DNA of 5,327 bases, taken from Oscillospiraceae bacterium. GTDB lineage: Bacteria > Bacillota > Clostridia > Oscillospirales > Oscillospiraceae. Each line of letters starts with the position of its first letter. The stretch's first letter is position 1. This document shows, in pieces, positions 5,077 through 5,327 of this stretch. The notes beneath the pieces are model-generated. The model saw only the letters and a program-made list of their open reading frames with translations. It ran no database searches and was not told where the DNA came from. The stretch lies in the NCBI GenBank assembly GCA_017538775.1, contig JAFYIF010000112.1, positions 1 to 5,327 of the forward strand, read 5' to 3'. Both the position numbers and the translations under genes were made by a program.

Positions 5077-5327
5077 CTATCCGGCGGGGAAATAGCGGTC
5101 GTAGGCCGCCGTCATGTTCAGCATGGGCAAAAAGACCGCCAGGACCACCAGCAGCACCAGCAGCGCGGAAACCAGGACCGCCAGCGGCTCCAGCAGACCC
5201 AGCAGCCGCGCCGTGGCCTGTTCCAGTTCCTCGTCATAGTAGTCCGCCGTGCGCTCCAGCATCCCGCCAAGGTCCCCGGACTCCTCCCCGGCGGCCAGCA
5301 TCTGGCACAGCAGCGGCGGAAAGGCCC
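5077..5327 (-). CDS. pilC: PilC/GspF inner-membrane platform protein, C-terminal end, partial
   Basis: The frame is open to the right edge of the window; 82 residues are visible before the TAG at 5077-5079. They show the well-conserved end of the second GspF domain: FPPLLCQMLAAGEESGDLGG, then MLERTADYYDEELEQA, then LLEPLAVLVSALLVLLVVLA, which is the last membrane helix (about 47-68 of the visible part), followed by FLPMLN and a short tail. The motif AGEESG.L..ML...A.YY..E is the family hallmark. PilC forms the platform on which the cytoplasmic ATPase extrudes pilin subunits. It is the most upstream pilus gene visible; the ATPase genes pilB/pilT are expected further right, outside the window. 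Confidence 0.93.
   Translation of the reverse strand, partial: AFPPLLCQMLAAGEESGDLGGMLERTADYYDEELEQATARLLGLLEPLAVLVSALLVLLVVLAVFLPMLNMTAAYDRYFPAG

Noticed and set aside
3893..5095. Plus-strand open frame of 400 codons opposite the PilM-PilN gene
   Set aside because: Gln/Arg/Pro-rich translation without motifs, and the minus-strand frame has clear domains and start signals.

Overview
The window joins three blocks of different character. Most of it is very GC-rich, with coding regions at roughly two-thirds G+C or higher by eye. It reads like the chromosome of a GC-rich, Gram-positive Clostridia-type bacterium, for example an Oscillospiraceae-like gut Firmicute. That assignment is an inference from gene types, strong AGGAGG-type ribosome sites and consensus promoter style. 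No taxonomic marker gene is present.

Block 1 (1-234, + strand) is the 3' end of a PHP-family phosphoesterase, most like HisJ/HisK-type histidinol-phosphatase. It is followed by an abruptly AT-rich island (about 235-1078). The island holds one gene of 252 codons. Its product has two N-terminal transmembrane helices and a soluble beta-rich domain with a lipocalin-like G-x-W start. This architecture resembles the Cap15 (S-2TMbeta) class of antiphage membrane effectors, but no cyclic-nucleotide synthase gene lies next to it. A near-perfect Shine-Dalgarno sequence at the very end of the phosphatase gene now faces no proper gene, which suggests the island was inserted into, or replaced part of, an older operon.

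Block 2 (about 1080-1547) holds a strong bidirectional terminator, a small Cro/C1-type (XRE) regulator on the minus strand, and a short AT-rich control region. On the plus strand the control region carries a consensus extended -10 promoter pointing away from the regulator, towards the end of the pilus operon. That makes it antisense to the operon.

Block 3 (1548-5327, all minus strand) is the distal part of a type IV pilus / type II secretion-like assembly operon. In transcription order it encodes: the C-terminal end of a PilC/GspF inner-membrane platform protein (cut by the window edge); a PilM-PilN fusion with the architecture of GspL; a PilO/GspM-like protein; a GspI/H-like minor prepilin; a PilX/GspK-like prepilin lacking the usual Glu+5; and a PilW/GspJ-like minor prepilin. 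Two of the junctions are 4-base ATGA overlaps, and the other three gaps are 7, 15 and 41 bases, so this is a translationally coupled operon. Together these proteins would form the inner-membrane alignment complex plus a priming set of minor pilins. The assembly ATPase, major pilin and prepilin peptidase must lie outside the window.
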